Positions 35,750-46,825 are shown, counted from the stretch's first letter. The stretch: DNA of 64,000 nucleotides from Distichodus sexfasciatus (GCA_032718565.1 JAVGVS010000094.1:1057187-1121186), one strand, 5' to 3'. The notes: generated by a model from the sequence alone, not told the origin. Translations and numbers: made by a program.

Positions 35750-36500
35750 GTATAATTCAATAATAGTAAAGTGTAGTATAATATATAGCGTAATATAATT
35801 AAATTAAGCATCAGATTCAGGACAGTATCCTTAGATGCATGTTTTTACTACTCTACACTGCAGTATATGATATATGCCATATTAGCACTGTGCTATACTA
35901 TATTATACTATACTGTACTATATGATATTAGACTATACTATATTGTACTGTACAGTACTATACCACACTATACTAAACTATTCTATACTATATTATAATT
36001 ATATTACTTTATATTAAACCATACTACACTAAACTACACTACATTACACTATACTATACTAAACCACGCTATACTATATTATAATTTGCTATATTGTTCT
36101 GTACTGTATCATACTATTCTATACTACATTGCACTATATTATATTATACTACACAATAGCATATTATACTATATTATACTATCATTATATCATAGCACTG
36201 TATAACACAACATTAGCATAGTATTGTATTATGCTATACCTTGCTATACAATGCATGCTAAACACCTCAATACTATAACCTACAATTTCTGTGATATGAT
36301 CATACTATACTATACAATACTACACTATACAATACTTATACTATACTATACTATGCTATGCTATGCTATGCTATGCTTTTTGGCGTAGTGTCCTATACTG
36401 TGTATGCTACACAGTTTTATACTATGTTTTAACTAGCATGCTCTATCCTATATCCCTCTACTTTATTATACTATAACATTATTGAACTGTGCTATACTGT
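35750..36500. repeat. (CTATA)n and (CTATG)n pentanucleotide tract
   Basis: A long irregular tract of CTATA pentamers with a clean CTATG run at 36351-36376. It matches the tract at 24760 onward in unit 1, but no hAT/pogo composite is inserted here. Confidence 0.85.
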
Positions 36501-37310
36501 GTTATTTTATACTATACACAACTTACTAGTCTGTTCCATACTACTGTATAATATACCTATAACACTATACTAAACAATTCTATTTATGCTTTACAAACAA
36601 ACCTGTTTATACTATGCACTTGAGGGTGCTTGAGCAGTAATATCTTCAGATTATAGAAATGCTTGTTTCCCAAAACCCAAAACTATTGAAATACCACATA
36701 GCACTAACACAAAATGAAATTTTAACACACACTTTAAAGGAAAGAAGAAGGTTGTGTGTGTGAGAGAGAGAAGAGAGATTTTTCTGCTGGCTATTCTTCG
36801 TTGTTAATAGTTCAATTGACTACAGGCACCAATTTTCTCTTAGAGAACAAGGAATCTCTTATCCCCAAAACGGGGAAGTTTGAGTGTCTGTGTCTGATCA
36901 GAAAGCCTTGTCAGAAAGCCTAATAAAATATTCTCAATAGTTGGATTCTCAATAGTTCTAAATGCAGCTCTGATAGCGAAGCTCCTGTTTTTTATGAGTT
37001 TTTTAATGAGACGGTCATGAAATGTTTGGAAAGAGCAGTTACGCATTTGAAACCATCCACATGGTGTCCCACTGTCTTATTTAACTAATCTTTTCTGTTG
37101 TTTTCAGAATGGATGCTAAACATTAATAATACGCCGCTTTTAACTGCCTGCACTTTTCGGATTCCTTAAAATGTGCTGGGGTTAAACTCCCAAAAACACA
37201 CATTTTAGATAATACAGTTTTTAGTCATACTATGCTTTCTGCATCTGGTAACTTTCCTTTTGTCAAGTGTGCTGTGAATCAGTTTTTACAGCTTACACAT
37301 CAGATGATAG
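36501..37310. other. Non-coding spacer in unit 2
   Basis: No coding exon or recognised repeat apart from a short GT/GA run near 36750-36775. Confidence 0.4.
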
Positions 37311-38325
37311 CTTACGTGCATTTTGAGATGGTGTGATAGATTTCAGGATCAAATATGATTTTTCTCACATTCCTTTTATTTGAATCAGTGATGAAGCACT
37401 GTGTAAAATCTCTCAAAACTCACTCTTTAATCTTAACTACTGCATTCTCATGTCAGGAAACATACTATGATACAATCTGGCGGTTTAAACGCTCCTCCAC
37501 AAACTCCTCTTCGTCTGATCATAAAAAAATATTTTGGCTGAGGTGTGGATGCTGAATCTCTGACTTGGTTTGATTATTTTCAGGTGTGAGATCAAGGTCA
37601 TGAGGTGCTGCAGTAAATCCACACCAATGTGCATCTGCTTAATTCAATCAGATTGTAATAAGCAAAAATAAAAATCTTTGATGATAAATCATCAGAAATA
37701 CATGATCCAGAGTCTATGTTTTATTCAGCGTGTTAAAACTCTCTGTATTTTTATGGGTTTGAAAACTCAAGTTTGGACGCGTTTATTTGTCGAACTGCAT
37801 CAAGCGTGTTTTTACCAAATCTTTTCAAACAACTTGTTCTGAAATGTGCCAGGAGCATCATTCTACACCCAGATGTTCACAACAAGATTTCAGTTACAAA
37901 CTTTTTTTTGTAACAACTTACTTCCTGACTAAGATAATACATAGGATTCTTCAGTTTCTGCAGCTTACGGGGACTGTTTGATGTTTATGGTTCACAGTAT
38001 CAACTTCATGCATCTCTTTCCATGCGACTTTGTGAAGTGTAACGGTGGAGTGAGTCTTTGTACCTGTAAACCATTATATGGAATCTGTGGGCACAACATT
38101 TTAGGAATTGATAAAAATCCAATTCATCACATTACACCCAAAGTAAGACAGAAAATGATGTCGACAGGCTAGAGTCTAAGTACCTTTATTACTTTCTGTG
38201 TCTCATCACAATAGATCCTCGAGTAGGTGAGAAATGGAAGGAGATGCAACAAAAAGCAAGCATGCAAAATGGCTTACATTAAGTCCAAATGTAAACCGTG
38301 GCTCTTACGAGTTCTGAAGCAGCAC
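37311..38325. repeat. Right part of duplicated unit 2
   Basis: Counterpart of 30480-31525, about 90 percent alike by eye. After about 38325 similarity to the bases that follow 31525 (the end of the copy 2 Thy-1 gene) stops, which marks the right breakpoint of the tandem array. Confidence 0.8.
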
Positions 38326-38970
38326 GCAATGCGCACACATGTGGTGTTTACATACCACAAGTGTCTCGGCCATAAGTTTCAGATCTTAGCTCCAAAACCT
38401 ATCATCATCAGTCTCACCATAACGTAGTCTGAAATAGAGTCTAGGCCATAGTTAAAATGTGACAGCATCATTCTGTGTGCATAAATGTGTCCTTTTGCTA
38501 ACATTGACGCATTTACCCACAATTTATTCTTGTTTCAATACGTTTGGCATAAGCTGTGCTGGTGCAAAATAAAAACTAAGTGCAAAACATGCATTTATAC
38601 CTCTAAAACACCCTTATCATTGACTTGTCACCTTCTCCTATAGTTTCTATTTTTCTATTTCTTTTCATATTGAGAGTGCAAAACTGCCTCATGTGTCCGT
38701 CTATGAGTTATGCTAAACAATACAAATACTGAAATGGTGACCTTTACGCAGGAACAAGACAGAGATGTGAAATTGGTTTAGGAAAAATTAATAAAAGCAG
38801 TATGTATATACATATATATGTATGCACATATATATGCATCAAGGGAGTGTATTGTGTGTGTATTTGGAGAAGAATCAAAAATAAATTGAGTGCAGTTTGT
38901 GTGTATATGTGTGTAAAATGAGCCCTATAAATATAAATAAATAAATATATAAAAGATATATATATAAATA
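38326..38970. other. Non-coding
   Basis: AT-rich sequence without an identified gene or repeat, leading into the TA microsatellite. Confidence 0.4.
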
Positions 38971-38976
38971 TATAAA

Positions 38977-39032
<56 letters not shown>
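38971..39032. repeat. (TA)n microsatellite
   Basis: About 55 bases of pure TA, directly abutting the Tc1-like element. Confidence 0.95.
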
Positions 39033-39036
<4 letters not shown>

Positions 39037-39515
39037 TACAGTCAAAAGATTTGGAAAGACCTTCCCATTCAATGTTTTATTCTTTATTATCATGACTATT
39101 TCCATTGTAGATTCTCTTTCTGAAGGCACTATGAATGAACACATATGGAATTATGTATAAACAAAGTGTGAAATATTAAAACATGTTTTATATCTTAGAT
39201 TCTGAAATAACCACCCTTTGCTTTGATCACTGCTTTGCACTTGAAGAGTTCCCAGAGATGCTGCACTGAGCACTTGTTGGCCTTACTGGGTCCATCTCAT
39301 CCCAAACCATCTCGATTGGGTTTGGTCAGGTGACCGTGGAGGCCAGGCCATCTGGCGCAGCACTCCATCATTCTCCTTCTTGATCAAACAGCCTTTACAC
39401 AGTTCATTCATAGTTTTGATGCCTTTAGTGAGAATCTACAATGTAAATAGTAATGAAAATACAGAAAAAACATTGAATGGGAAGGTGTGTCCAAACTTTT
39501 GACTGGTAGTGTATA
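39033..39515 (-). mobile_element. Tc1-like transposon relic
   Basis: The ends are inverted: ACACTACAGTCAAAAGATTTGG at the left against CCAAACTTTTGACTGGTAGTGT at the right, flanked by TA. The middle, read on the minus strand, keeps fragments such as AWPPRSPDQTQS, a decayed version of the W-P-x-x-S-P-D-L-N-P-I-E region of Tc1 transposases. It is internally deleted to about 480 bp and inactive. Confidence 0.85.
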
Positions 39516-40085
39516 TATACATATTTTTTACACACATATACATTTATATTTAAAATTTCAAGTATATAAGACATATGGACCTATTTTAGACCTTCCTAAG
39601 ATCAACACTGAGATTAACAAGCCACTTCACAACAATTACACTCTATTAACGTAATATTTTTGACGTAACATATTAAGCTAATTGTATCAAAAAATGCATT
39701 TATCAGAAAATACTGGATATTCATCTGTTTTTTTGTTTATGAAAAATCAAGAAAGATGTAAACTGCATGCACAAAAAGTATAAACTTTAAAAGTAAAAAT
39801 TAGAGATATTCATTTTTTCAGCATTTTAGAGAAGATGCTTCAGAGTGTATATATATGTATGGGGTGACAGATCAAAGGAAGACGAGTTGTAGAATTAATA
39901 TGGTGTTTAGGAGGAAGTTTGAAAGTTGAATACCATACTAATATCTGAAACCAAGTGTTGTGTGAGTATTGTATGAGTAGTGAGTATGATGAACCTTGCG
40001 AAGTAAGAGGAATTTGTGAAACATGGTGCAAAAAAGCAGAAATACAGCAGCAAATGTGGGTTTGGTAGTGAACCAATATGGCAGG
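39516..40085 (-). other. 3-prime flank of third Thy-1 gene
   Basis: Probable 3-prime UTR and flank of the gene that ends at 40086. No other feature is supported. Confidence 0.35.
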
Positions 40086-40344
40086 TCACGCAGATAGAAG
40101 ATCCAACGAGACAAAGATTGAGGCTGTGACGATAAGTGCCAGCGGTGCTGTGTGAGATATTATATTCAAACCAGAACACACCAGGAGGTTTCCTACAAAA
40201 GAAAGAAATAGTTCACGTGATTACATACAACAAACTATAAGACTATACTGGACTGGACCATTTTTAAACATTCATTAATTCATTATCCGAACCGCTTAAT
40301 CCCAACTGGGCTCGTCGGCGCTATAAGCTATTTTGCAATTTTCC

Positions 40345-41055
40345 TAAAAAAATAGATGTGAGGGTCCGTAAAGATTCGTCTTGACCCAAGGAGTAAGAAG
40401 CTATACGATTTTTGAGAATCAGGCGGCCGGTTCAAAAAGCGCCAAAATAACTATTATAGCACCACCAACTGGCAGAGTGGTGCAATTTTTTTTTTGCCTG
40501 AGTAGTGGGTGGGGTCCCGGAAGTACCTGCCAAATTTCCAAGCTGTAGCCCACCCAGAGCTGGAGTTCTATGACACTTGGTGTGTGGCGTTGCAGTCCAA
40601 TGCCAATTACACCACATTTGTTTGCATATTACAGAAAAATGAAGACCTAAATAAAAAATGTGCTAGTTAATAATTTAATAATAATTTAATAATAATTAAA
40701 GAAAAGTGTCTTGGGATTCAAATGATACCATTTGCATGCAGATTGGATAAAAATCCAGGAACTAGTTCGAAAAAGATGGGTTTCCATTTTATGCAAAGTG
40801 TAAAAAAAAAAATCAAATATAGCGAGGAAATAGTGAGGGTCTAAAAGATTCAGCATGACCCAAGGGAATAAGATGGTATGAGATTTTTGAGAATCTGAGC
40901 TATGATTCAAAAAGTTGTAAGGCCGGCAACATATTTTTGCATAAAATAGCTTAATATAAGCGCCACCAGCGGAGTGGTGCGATTTTTTTTTTGCCTGAGT
41001 ATTGAGTGGGGTACCAGACCTACCTGCCAAATTTCAAAGCTGTAGGTCTTACAGT
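40345..41055. repeat. Two direct copies of an unknown ~220-bp repeat
   Basis: Blocks at about 40356-40562 and 40830-41050 share 'gtgagggtc...aaagattc...tgacccaaggga.taag', 'atttttgagaatc', 'agagtggtgcaattttttttttgcctgagta' and 'cctgccaaatttc.aagctgtag', in the same order and orientation. They lie in the last intron of the third Thy-1 gene. I do not recognise the family. Confidence 0.75.
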
Positions 41056-41829
41056 TTTTTCTCCAGAACGCGTTTTGAGGCAGAAAAATAAAATCTGCAT
41101 GATACCAATAAGGTTCGCAGTGCACTGCATGGCCCCCTAAAAACCTTTTGAACATTAAATAATCCAAAGCAATAAAACTTGATCTTAAGGATCCACCTCA
41201 CCTAACCACAACACATAAATGAAAAAGCTCTGCCATTCAACACCATACACACAAGTCTAACTGAAAACTAACCAAATGCCGAGCTGCAGGAGCAGGGAGA
41301 ATAGCCTCAGAGACTGTATGATAAATAATGCTGGGTCAATATTTGATACAGAATTGTGGTTCTGGATCAACTCACTCTGATGGAAGGACATGCTGTTCTC
41401 CTTCCAGGTGCTGCCCTGGTACACCCGGCAGGTGTAGGTGTAGGCGCGGTCGTCGGACAGGGGCATCCAGCTGAGGCGGCAGATGTTGGGGGCACCAGCG
41501 TGGCGTTAGTCGGTACCCTTGTCTCCACCGGGAATAGAGTGCACCGGGTTGTTGGGGAGGTAAGTGGTGCCCATCAGGCGCCCATCCTGCTTAAGCTTCA
41601 TAGGACCGGGGATCTTATGGCTCTCCAGGAACTACTTGATCCACTCGCACATTGCGCTCCATGTAGGTGAGGCAGGAGAAAATCTACGGGCCCCGAGGCG
41701 TGTTCCACCACCATGAGTTGATGTCCAGGAAGCTCGGCTTTAGGTAGCTGGATGAGGCTGAGGTCAGTGTCATTGTTGCGCACCACCAAAATGCTGGTGG
41801 AGGGGAAAAAATGCGTAGGGATGCGCAAT

Positions 41830-42740
41830 ACATCATTATAGCATCGTGATGTCTGACGTTAAGTTATAAATATTAATTATATCACTTCTTGTGGGTGTGA
41901 CAACAAATATGCTGTATTTGATGCTTACAGTACAATGCTGCAATTAAAAAATACTGTATGTCACTGTAAAATGATTTGATATTTAATAAGTATTTTTACA
42001 GTATAGTGTTTGTAAATACTTTACAATAAACACATATTTTTATACATTTAGGAAGTGTATGTATACACTAATAAAAATATATAATCAAAATATAAATTTG
42101 CTCTGATTTACAGATTATAAGATCAAGTTCAAATAAGGATAACACTTTTAAAAAGGTTTCCTTGAAGTTATTACTTTTACTTTTCACCATAGGTTAGTAC
42201 TTTACAAAATCACTCAAATAAATCTAGAAGGATTAATTAAAAAATTCAAAATCTATTTTTTGGTTTGCAGAAGAATATTGCCATATAATATTTCCCCCAA
42301 AATCACTCAGCACTAATTCTCTCTGTATCCTCCTACTGGAGAACATTTGCCATTACATTGCAATATAATATGTGTCTTCTGAGTAAAAAATATTTTCCAG
42401 CCTTTCTTATTATACAGTATATATTTTGTTTGTAAGTGCACTTGCTTACAAAATCACCTCAGCCATTCTATAATGCGTTGTTTTGTTTTTTTTTTTGTTT
42501 GTTTTTTCTCGAATAAAAATGTTTGAGACATTTGGTATTTTTAAAAACATTTTAATTTTTCTATGATTGCAGCCTTACTCTATTTTGATCCAGATGCATG
42601 TGTCTTTTTCTTATTTGTGTATTTATTTTTTTAAAATTGAATTTTAAAATTCATGCATAAAAGGGTTAACCAATAAACCCACCTCTTAAATATATAAATA
42701 TATTGCTAATGTAATTTAAATGGGTGTGTATTAAACACAC
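41830..42740 (-). other. Intron 1 of third Thy-1 gene
   Basis: AT-rich, with no exon or repeat recognised between the Ig exon and the 40-nt signal exon. Confidence 0.45.
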
Positions 42741-43049
42741 ACACTTACCCAAAAACACACCAGCAGATCCTGTAGAATGCAGAGTCATGGCTGGCTGATG
42801 CCTTTGCACAGACCGACCTCACACCTGCATTATGCATAAAACAGACTATTTATAGACATGGTTTTCTCACAAAATATTACATGCAAAAACTTTTTAGATG
42901 GCTGTTTTTCTTAACAACAAGGTGCAGAAAATAACCGAGATTTCTCTAATGACATTTTGTGTGTCCTCTAAAATAAATAATGCTCAGGAATATATAATGT
43001 CACACAATGCTGGACAAAAATCACTGAATACACACAAAAAAGTTCTCAC

Positions 43050-43093
43050 CAATATTTTCTGCATCCTCTAAGCCGGAGTAGTTTATTGATTTT
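43050..43093 (-). other. Possible untranslated exon of third Thy-1 gene
   Basis: A 44-nt block between CCTGCAG (acceptor) and ATTG|GTGAGA (donor) on the minus strand, 260 bases upstream of the signal exon. By analogy with copies 1 and 2 it could be the 5-prime UTR exon. No coding potential. Confidence 0.45.
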
Positions 43094-43990
43094 CTGCAGG
43101 ATTGAATGATGTAAAAGAAGCTCCATCACAGGCACAAAAATCTGCATTGAGGCGAAACGCGCCTGCGTGCACGAGCAGGCAAGCGCCGTTAGCGATCATT
43201 TTGAGAGAATTAAGAGACTGGGTTTTTTTGCAGTGTGTGAAATAAATAAATGGTTTGGGGTTTTACCTTCAAATGCAAGTTTGTGCAGTCCTTCTGACGC
43301 CCTGCAGTGTTTATAATAACGCGTCTGTCCCTTTAAATCCGCACCGGAAGTCCTCAGAACATTCCCGCAACCCAGGAGCTAGTTACCTGTACGTTTATGC
43401 AAAAACACTTACAGCTTTATTAATAAATGATGAAACCAAGATAACTGGAGGACAATATTTTTAAAAATGTGAAAATGTATATATATATATATATTTGTTA
43501 CAGTTTGTGTAAGCGGACAAAAACAAACCACAACAAGGTGCATTAAATTTTGGGAGATTTTCTTTTTGGCGCATATCAAACTGCTACCGACAGATGGCGC
43601 TCAAACGATGCAGTTTAGCAGAGATGCTTCAAGAGCCCGTAAAGCGGCTGGAGTAAAATAAAGAATAATAAAAATCATTTTTGAGTAGTACTTTATTATG
43701 AAAACGTAATGCATGTGGTAATTGAAAATAAACATTTAAACACGTTCTTTGTGCTGTGTTTGTTCTCTCAGGGGAGCTGCCCGTTTCAAAATGATGTGCG
43801 TTTTTTTGGAAAATGTTAAAAAAAAAAAAAAAAATCAAACGATTAAAAATCTAATTCATTTCAAGCGTTATTTTAATCTTTTTGCTGTAAAAGAATTTAA
43901 AATTAAAATGAATTTTTGCCATATAGATAAATAGATAATCAACATTACCGACGTTCAACGTCTATTTTGTGTAATAACATTTTTTGTTCG
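43094..43990. other. Upstream region of third Thy-1 gene
   Basis: Contains a short GC-richer block near 43140-43200 and 43310-43390, a (TA)n run at 43475-43492, a CAGATGGCGCTC CTCF-like core near 43592 and a poly(A) run at 43809-43827. The promoter of the third Thy-1 gene is expected here but not resolved. Confidence 0.3.
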
Positions 43991-43995
43991 TGTGC

Positions 43996-44172
43996 AGTTT
44001 CAAAGACAGATAAAGGGCCAGTTTCCCAGTCTAAGATTAAGACTAGTAATGAACTAACTTTGACTTTCAGTGGTAAATCTCCATTGGTATTGCAGCTCAG
44101 TCCAAGACTAGGCTTAATCCATGTTCAAGAAACCAGCCCTTTATCTGTCTTTGAAACTGGTCCTTTAGGGTG
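43996..44172. mobile_element. Hairpin MITE ('gggccagtttcccag' family)
   Basis: The left end 'agtttcaaagacagataaag' is the reverse complement of the right end 'ctttatctgtctttgaaact', with further pairing of the 'gggccagttt' and 'aaccagccc' blocks. A related fragment ('ggactagtcttaatcttagg', 'gggaaatcagccc') lies at 44525-44645, on the other side of a SINE pair. Confidence 0.8.
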
Positions 44173-44242
44173 ACTTTCAGTTTAGAACAGATCAACACCA
44201 AACGGAATCAGTGGATCTGCTGTTTAACAAAGCCAGTTGGTA

Positions 44243-44540
44243 GTAGTGAAAGTGAGTCATTGTAGACACAGCAAGGCACAGCACATTACCCACAATGTAA
44301 TGTGAACTCTGCATTTGACCCATCCGTGTGAGCAGTGGGCAGCTAGCAGGCAGTGCCCAGGGAGCAGTGCTTGGGGACGGTACCTCGCTTTAACTGTATT
44401 GGTCTGGGACGAACGCCACACCAGCTGACCCAGTATAACAGTTAGGGAGTTGGCCCCAGTCTGGAAGGTCGCCAGTTCAAGTGCCCGGACTGGTAAAGGT
44501 ACCACTGAGGTGCTCATGAGCAAGTACCGTTCTGATTTAT
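44243..44540. repeat. SINE pair, head to head
   Basis: A minus-oriented SINE body (44245-44400, 'gtcattgtagacacagcaagg' to 'cttggggacggtacctcg') is joined to a plus-oriented head (about 44415-44535, 'acagttagggagttgg...ggtcgccagttcaagtgccc...aaaggtaccactgagg'). Both tRNA-like ends are truncated at the junction. The arrangement suggests two insertions or a local inversion. Confidence 0.65.
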
Positions 44541-44744
44541 TATGAAATTAGTCTTATGGGGCCAATCCTTGACTTGGAAATTGGCCCATAAAAGTCAAAA
44601 TTAGTCTAGGACTAGTCTTAATCTTAGGCTGGGAAATCAGCCCAAAATATGTAGATAATACCTTGCAAATCCCAAATATTTGTTACAGATTTTTCTGTGT
44701 GGCCATGTCTAATAAGATAGATGATGTTGGTTGGTCTTAGAGTG

Positions 44745-44772
44745 TATTATTATTTGTTATTATTATTATGTG

Positions 44773-44829
<57 letters not shown>

Positions 44830-44830
44830 G
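44745..44830. repeat. (AAT)n microsatellite
   Basis: About 18 AAT units from 44774, preceded by the complementary TTA units. Confidence 0.95.
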
Positions 44831-45389
44831 ACAATATAATATTTAAACTTATTTGTAATTTATTTAAAACTTTATTTATTTATTTAAACTTTATTTAAAC
44901 TTTGTTGTAAATTTAATTTTAAATGTAACAGAGAAATTATTTAGAAATGAAGCAACTTTTGCCAAAGGTTGTGAACAAAAGGTATAGAGGTTTTGGACTT
45001 AAATATTTATCAAAGTAAGTATTCACAATTCTTATTAATTCCTTTTTAAGTGTTATAAAATACACACACACACACACTGTCGTTTATCACTGTTCTCTCT
45101 CTTTCCATGCCCCAAAATGTTCCTCTGGCCATCTTCCATCTTCTTTCTGTCATACAACTTTAGGTGTGAGCATTCACACCATCGAGCTCACGCTCTTATT
45201 AGCTCTTATTACTCTCTCTCTCTCTTCTCTCATGTGTTTCTCTCTCTCCTCATTCTCTTTTTGGCGATGACCAGCGTCCAGCGTTCCAGTAATGTTTCTT
45301 CCTTCTTTCTCCCAACTGCAGGTGTGACATTCACGTATCCAACCACATAGTTCACTCTTTCTCTCTCTCTCTCTCGGGATGTTGATGAG
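44831..45389. repeat. Simple-sequence region, (CA)n and (CT)n
   Basis: Includes TTTATTTA runs (44860-44905), (CA)n at 45061-45077 and (CT)n at 45211-45250 and 45357-45375, ending where the G-rich minisatellite begins. Confidence 0.7.
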
Positions 45390-46825
45390 AGGGTGCTTTC
45401 ACAGGGCAGCAGGTTTTGGGACGGGGTCAGCAGGTTTTGGGGCAGTGGGGCTGCAGGTTTTGGATGGGTCAGCAGGATGGGCTTGGTGCAGCAGCTTTTG
45501 GGGTAGGGAAAGTAGGTTTTTGGGGCAGAACAGGAGGTTTTGGCATAGAGGCAACCGGTTTAGGGTGCGAGGAGTAGGTTTTGGGTGGGGCAGAAGAATT
45601 TGAGTGGGGGCAGCAGGATTTGGGTGGTGGGCAGTAGGTTTTTGGGCAAGGGGGCATGAAAGGATGTGGATGGGGAACTGAGGTGCAGAGCAGTAGGTTT
45701 TGGGAGGGCAGTAGGTTTTTGGGTGCAGGGCAGTAGGTTTTGGGTGGGGCAGAAGTTTTCGGATGTGGGCAGTGGGTTTTAGGTTAGGGCAGTGGGTTTT
45801 TGGGTGGTGGGCAGTAGGGTTTGGTTGGGGGCAGTAGGTTTTGGGTGGGGAACTGATGGGTTTGGGTGGTGGGCAGTGGGGTTTGGTTGGGGGCAATGGG
45901 TTTGGGTGGGGCAATGGGTTTTGGGTTGGAACCTTGATGGGTTTGGGTGGGGGCCAGTGGGTTTGGCTGTAGGGCAGTGGGTTTGGCTGTAGGGCAGTAT
46001 TGGGTTTTTGGGTGGATGGGCAATGGGTTTGTTGGTGGGCAGTAGGTTTTGGGTGGTGGGCAGTAGGTTTTGGGTGGGGGCAGTAGGTTTTGGCTGTAGG
46101 CCAGTAGGTTTTGGGTGGTGGGCAGTAGGTTTTGGCTGGAGGACAGTAGGTTTTGGGTGGTGGGCAGTAGGTTTTGGCTGTGGGGCAATGGGTTTTTGGG
46201 TGGGGCAATGAAGTTTTGGCATAGGGCAATGGGGTTTGGTTAGGGGCAGTAGGTTTGGCTGTAGGGCAATGGGTTTGGTTAGGGGGGCAGTAGGTTTTGG
46301 CTGTAGGGCAGTAGGGTTTGGGTGGGGCAGTAGGTTTTGGCTGTAGGGCAGTAGGGTTTGGTTGGGGCAGTAGGTTTTGGCTGTAGGGCAGTAGGGTTTG
46401 GTTGGGGGGCAGTAGGTTTTGGGTTGGGGCAGTAGGTTTTAGGTGGTGGGGCAGTAGGTTTTGGCTGTAGGCTAGTAGGTTTTGGGTGGTGGGCAGTAGG
46501 TTTTGGGTGGTGGGCAGTAGGTTTTAGGTGGTGGGGCAGTAGGTTTTGGCTGTAGGCCAGTAGGTTTTGGGTGGTGGGCAGTAGGTTTTGGGTGGTGGAC
46601 AGTAGGTTTTGGGTGGTGGGCAGTAGGTTTTGGCTGTAGGCCAGTAGGTTTTGGGTGGTGGGCAGTAGGTTTTGGGTGGTGGGCAGTAGGTTTTGGCTGT
46701 AGGCCAGTAGGCTTTGGGTGGTGGGCAGTAGGTTTTGGGTGGTGGGCAGTAGGTTTTGGCTGTAGGGCAGTAGGTTTTGGGTTGGGGGCAGTAGGTTTTG
46801 GGTGGGGGGCATGAGGATTTGGTGG
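45390..46825 (+). repeat. G-rich 21-bp minisatellite, ~1.4 kb
   Basis: Tandem units of the form GGGCAGTAGGTTTTGGGTGGT with a second type GGCAGTAGGTTTTGGCTGTAG. Units on the left (45390-45990) are diverged. From about 46430 to 46800 they are regular and grouped in threes (two GGGTGGT units plus one GGCTGTAG unit, about 63 bp). Because 21 is a multiple of three, all frames stay open for long stretches and give proline-rich or NLLPTTQ heptad 'proteins' on the minus strand and glycine/tryptophan-rich ones on the plus strand; none is a gene. The plus strand has many GGG/GGTTTTGGG runs able to form G-quadruplexes. Confidence 0.95.

Larger units (their letters stand above)
40086..42788 (-). pseudogene. 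thy1: Thy-1 (CD90) family gene, copy 3, Ig exon broken
   Basis: Third member of the cluster and the most like canonical Thy-1. Exons: 42788-42749 (40 nt, ATG to donor GG|GTAAGT), an Ig exon ending at 41376 (donor CAGA|GTGAGT) and starting near 41793 or 41686, and a last exon 40192-40086 (107 nt). Junction phases equal those of copies 1 and 2. The last exon is perfect in phase and reads RNLLVCSGLNIISHTAPLAL followed by a hydrophobic end and TGA, paralleling the Thy-1 LVKC...hydrophobic GPI signal. In the Ig exon, SCLTYMERNVRV, KLKQDGRLMGTTYLPNN, NICRLSWMPLSDD and YTYTCRVYQGS match the Thy-1 Ig order, but they fall in two frames with in-frame TAG/TAA between them. At least two small indels are needed, including one near a TNAT sequon. 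The signal exon is only weakly hydrophobic. It is either a pseudogene or a functional gene with consensus errors. Confidence 0.6.

Noticed and set aside
41598..41828. Serine-protease-like reading (NNDTDLSLIQLP)
   Set aside because: Superficial similarity in one frame. The adjoining sequence, splice phases and downstream exon fit a Thy-1 Ig exon, and no catalytic motif is present.
45399..46812. Long proline-rich or NLLPTTQ-repeat open frames (up to 276 codons)
   Set aside because: They are a by-product of a 21-bp minisatellite whose period is a multiple of three, so every frame stays open. There are no splice sites, start context or non-repeat domain.
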